Source: Metabacillus litoralis | GTDB lineage: Bacteria > Bacillota > Bacilli > Bacillales > Bacillaceae | Direction of reading: 5' to 3' | NCBI RefSeq assembly: GCF_003667825.1 | Contig: NZ_CP033043.1 | Location: forward strand, 4,782,501-4,846,500 | Length of the DNA stretch: 64,000 nt | Part shown: positions 61,911 through 64,000 of the stretch, one piece after another | Layout of the letters: each line of letters opens with the position of its first letter | How positions within the stretch are numbered: position 1 is the stretch's first letter | Notes under the pieces: model-generated | The model's database searches: none | Told to the model about the DNA's origin: nothing | Seen by the model: the letters and a program-made list of their open reading frames with translations, nothing else | Program-made: the position numbers and the translations under genes

Positions 61911-62654
61911 TTACACAATAAACGTTTTAATAGCTTCATGTAAGTCTTTCATATACGAAGTACCTGCTTTAATACCTAATTGATTAATTAATCTTGCGTG
62001 AGAAGGAGATAAACCAATCATGTAAGAATCTGTTCCCATTAATTTTAACTCAGATACGAGTGTTTTAAATGTTTGAATACCCTCTTTTTTTATTTCCCCA
62101 ATTCCATGAAAATCGAATAAAACAAGTTCTACTTGATTTTGGGAAACCTCGGATAACAAACGGTTATGATTTAATCTGATCATATTCTCATTTAGTTCAC
62201 CAAACAACGGAACAAGGACAAGCCCTTTTGTTAAACATATAAAAGGTGCTGATAATTCGATGATTTTTGTAAGAGATTGTTCAAGCTGCTCTTTTTTTTC
62301 TAACAGTTCGAAGTTCGTTTCAGAAAGTCGTCTTCGATGTAGCTCCACAGTGTCCACGAGTGTTTGAATTCGGTTGTCTTGTTCTATACATATTAAATGA
62401 CCTTGATTGTACTCCCAGTTCACCTTAATTTGATAAAGAGCATAAGGTGATTCTTGAGTTGTCATGACAATCTCTGTTGTGATGAGCTTTTCTGAAAGTA
62501 AAGATTGAGCTTTTCTCTTGCTTTCAATATCAACTAAATCTAAGAAGTTCGATGCTTCACCAAAGATTTTGGAAGCTAAGTCAGAAGCTTCTAATATATT
62601 AAACTCTTGATCAATTGTGAAATAAGGAAGCGGGATGTGTTTGATTGTAAGCAT
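61911..62654 (-). CDS. PAS-STAS protein, partner of the cobalamin-binding protein (module 2)
   Basis: A 247-residue protein. PAS-like N-terminus (about 1-80; IPLPYFTIDQEFNILEAS, NFLDLVDIESKRKAQSLLS) homologous to the 17391 product, a coiled-coil linker (about 105-140), then a STAS domain (about 150-245; VPLFGELNENMIRLNHNRLL, QVELVLFDFHGIGEIKKEGI, LGIKAGTSYMKDLHEAIKTF), as in RsbR stressosome proteins. At the place where RsbR has D-x-T-G and VDT, this protein has DFHG and IKK, so the usual Thr phosphorylation sites seem lost. ATG 62654 follows AAGGAGTG that overlaps the stop of the previous gene, so the pair is translationally coupled. Confidence 0.78.
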   Translation of the reverse strand: MLTIKHIPLPYFTIDQEFNILEASDLASKIFGEASNFLDLVDIESKRKAQSLLSEKLITTEIVMTTQESPYALYQIKVNWEYNQGHLICIEQDNRIQTLVDTVELHRRRLSETNFELLEKKEQLEQSLTKIIELSAPFICLTKGLVLVPLFGELNENMIRLNHNRLLSEVSQNQVELVLFDFHGIGEIKKEGIQTFKTLVSELKLMGTDSYMIGLSPSHARLINQLGIKAGTSYMKDLHEAIKTFIV

Positions 62655-62659
62655 GAAAG

Positions 62660-63310
62660 TTACACTCCTTGTATTGAATGTTGCCCGAGCCATCCTTGAA
62701 GTTCTGTTAGAGATGGAAATAATTTTGTTTTGCTAGAGCAGTGCGAGGTAAAGTCATATGTTGATAAAAGACGACCTCCTACGATAACAGTAGGTTGATG
62801 TGGAAGATCCTCTAAAGCTTTAATATAAGTTTTAAGAATTTCTGCATGATACCAAATCGAAAAAGAAAGTCCAATCACACTTGGTTGCCATTTGTCAGCT
62901 GCCTTTAAGGCATACTCTAATGGTAAATTTGCACCAAGTAATTTTGTTTTCCAACCAAATTCTTCAAACAGTTGTGCAACCATTTTGAGTCCTATATCAT
63001 GTTGTTCGTTTTCAAGGCATAAAAACATTGCTTTGTTTGGTTTCATTTGCAAGAATTGATTGTTTTTTGTGTAGTAATTAAACCTAGCGATTATGTATTC
63101 ACAAGTCGATGTAGCAAGATGCTCATCAGCGACAGTTATTTGATTTGATTCCCAAAGATCACCAATATATTGCATAGCTTTTGTAATGAGTTCCTCAAAG
63201 ACTTCTTTACGAGTGATTTCCTCATTAACTTCGTGAATCAAGATTTCCCATGCTGCATCTTGATCTCCATCAAGAAGGAAACGGGCAAATTCATGAACCC
63301 TCCATGCCAT
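62660..63310 (-). CDS. Stand-alone cobalamin-binding protein with W-x9-EH motif (module 2)
   Basis: A 216-residue paralogue of the 18045 protein. Trp53, Glu63 and His64 are at the same numbers; the cobalt motif is E102-x-H104-x2-G107 (LENEQHDIG). Helical cap about 1-85 and Rossmann domain about 92-215 (GLSFSIWYHAE, VIVGGRLLS). No DNA-binding domain. It is upstream of and coupled to the PAS-STAS gene, so B12 state (or light) would be passed to that partner. Confidence 0.82.
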   Translation of the reverse strand: MAWRVHEFARFLLDGDQDAAWEILIHEVNEEITRKEVFEELITKAMQYIGDLWESNQITVADEHLATSTCEYIIARFNYYTKNNQFLQMKPNKAMFLCLENEQHDIGLKMVAQLFEEFGWKTKLLGANLPLEYALKAADKWQPSVIGLSFSIWYHAEILKTYIKALEDLPHQPTVIVGGRLLSTYDFTSHCSSKTKLFPSLTELQGWLGQHSIQGV

Positions 63311-63479
63311 GATCTCACCTCATTTTTGAAAGGGTTTGATATTTAGATAGGTAAATTTTGCTTCGTTATTATCTTATCATATTTTTCCTATAGCTGTTCA
63401 CTCATGATGTTTATTAATCTAAGACTCTTGGCTATTAGGACATGAACAGTAGGTTAGAAGAGAAGCGTATTAATCCACT

Positions 63480-63502
63480 TATACCCTATTCTAGGGTATA
63501 AT
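63480..63502 (+). promoter_or_regulatory. Palindrome overlapping a -10 box before the YitT gene
   Basis: TATACCCTA-ttc-TAGGGTATA is a perfect 9-bp dyad, and its right arm runs into TATAAT (63497-63502). A repressor bound there would block the promoter. The stretch 63311-63479 shows no gene. Confidence 0.55.
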
Positions 63503-63573
63503 ATAGAGATATGATAAGAAGTCAAAAACATTTATATAAAATTGCAATGTACAAGTAATAAAGGGGGAATTTG

Positions 63574-64000
63574 ATGACAGAAATACCGATGGAAGTTCAG
63601 AAACAAATGAAAAAGCATCAAGGTTTGTCTAAATCGAAAATTATTAAAAGAACACTTTTTATTTTTATAGGTGCTGTTTTAATGGCAGTCGGCTTGGAAA
63701 TCTTTCTAGTGCCTAATCAGGTTATTGATGGTGGTATAGTAGGGATTTCGATTATATTATCGCATTTGCTTGGTATGAAACTTGGACTATTTATCTTTCT
63801 TTTAAATATACCTTTTTTCTTTATAGGATATAAACAAATTGGGAAAACCTTTGCCCTTTCTACGGTATTTGGCATATCTGTTTTATCAGTAGCAACGGCT
63901 TTATTACACCCTGTTCCAGCTTTTACAGAGGATGTTCTTCTAGCAACAGTATTTGGTGGAATCATTCTTGGTATTGGAGTAGGAATTGTTCTAAGATACG
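63574..64000 (+). CDS. YitT-family membrane protein (partial, 5' part)
   Basis: The frame from ATG 63574 (AAAGGGGG upstream) is open to the window end, 142 residues so far. After a basic start (QKQMKKHQGLSKSKIIKR) come hydrophobic helices with the family's LVPNQVIDGGIVGISIIL (about 49-66) and TVFGGIILGIGVGIVLRYG. YitT proteins have about five helices and a C-terminal DUF2179 domain, the latter being outside the window. Function is unknown. Confidence 0.85.
   Translation, partial: MTEIPMEVQKQMKKHQGLSKSKIIKRTLFIFIGAVLMAVGLEIFLVPNQVIDGGIVGISIILSHLLGMKLGLFIFLLNIPFFFIGYKQIGKTFALSTVFGISVLSVATALLHPVPAFTEDVLLATVFGGIILGIGVGIVLRY

Overview
The window is chromosomal DNA of a low-GC, endospore-forming member of the Bacillaceae (Bacillus or Metabacillus type). 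Evidence: purine-rich AGGAGG ribosome binding sites with frequent TTG/GTG starts; sporulation genes (spoVR with a sigma-E-like promoter, a SpoIIP-type amidase); Fur, PhoP and NsrR-like sites of the Bacillus type; and a backbone (about 24-42 kb) that follows the B. subtilis order yhcS-yhcT-yhcU-yhcV-yhcX-pgcA-yhcY-yhcZ-yhdA-yhdB-yhdC-nsrR-spoVR, with insertions. I saw no rRNA, tRNA, transposase or CRISPR array.

Layout. 0-7 kb: an alpha-glucoside/maltose uptake and use cluster (binding protein end, two permeases, GH65 phosphorylase, beta-phosphoglucomutase, GH32 sucrose-6-phosphate hydrolase); the alpha-phosphoglucomutase gene pgcA lies at 32 kb. 7-9 kb: a Bcr/CflA-type MFS exporter and a small ribbon-helix-helix protein. 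9.08-10.25 kb: tandem array 1 of a 52-bp unit. 10.4-18.7 kb: signalling block with a GAF-GAF-PAS histidine kinase, a Tyr/Pro/Gly repeat protein, a pterin dehydratase, a CheB-CheR-PAS-kinase fusion, and a cobalamin-binding protein paired with a PAS-like protein. 19-23 kb: Fur-controlled siderophore ABC uptake. 23-32 kb: quinone reductase-like flavoprotein, sortase, phoX-tatA-tatC under PhoP-type boxes, RluA synthase, disulfide pair BdbD/BdbC-like, CBS protein, YhcX. 34-43 kb: two-component system, azoreductase, carboxypeptidase, NsrR and flavohaemoglobin, SpoVR, SpoIIP-like. 43.1-48 kb: CstR-controlled persulfide/sulfide detoxification cluster with repeated operators. 48-51.4 kb: two converging arsenic operons. 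51.6-58.3 kb: lipoprotein, HAD phosphatase, Gfo/Idh oxidoreductase, catalase, ECF sigma/anti-sigma pair, small protein. 58.3-59.5 kb: array 2 of the same 52-bp unit. 59.7-61.8 kb: sortase-anchored surface protein and its own sortase. 61.9-63.3 kb: second cobalamin-binding/PAS-STAS pair. The window ends inside a YitT-family gene.

The most unusual content is (1) the two 52-bp arrays, about 23 units each, same orientation, 49 kb apart, with a 9-bp stem and 9-nt loop per unit, almost no length variation and substitutions that largely keep RNA pairing; (2) two copies of a two-gene module coding a stand-alone cobalamin-binding protein with the CarH-type W-x9-EH motif and a PAS or PAS-STAS partner; (3) a sulfur cluster in which the TACCC-N4-GGGTA operator recurs before several individual genes; and (4) an arsI operon with three identical 16-bp palindromic sites and an overlooked 54-residue Cys-tailed protein.
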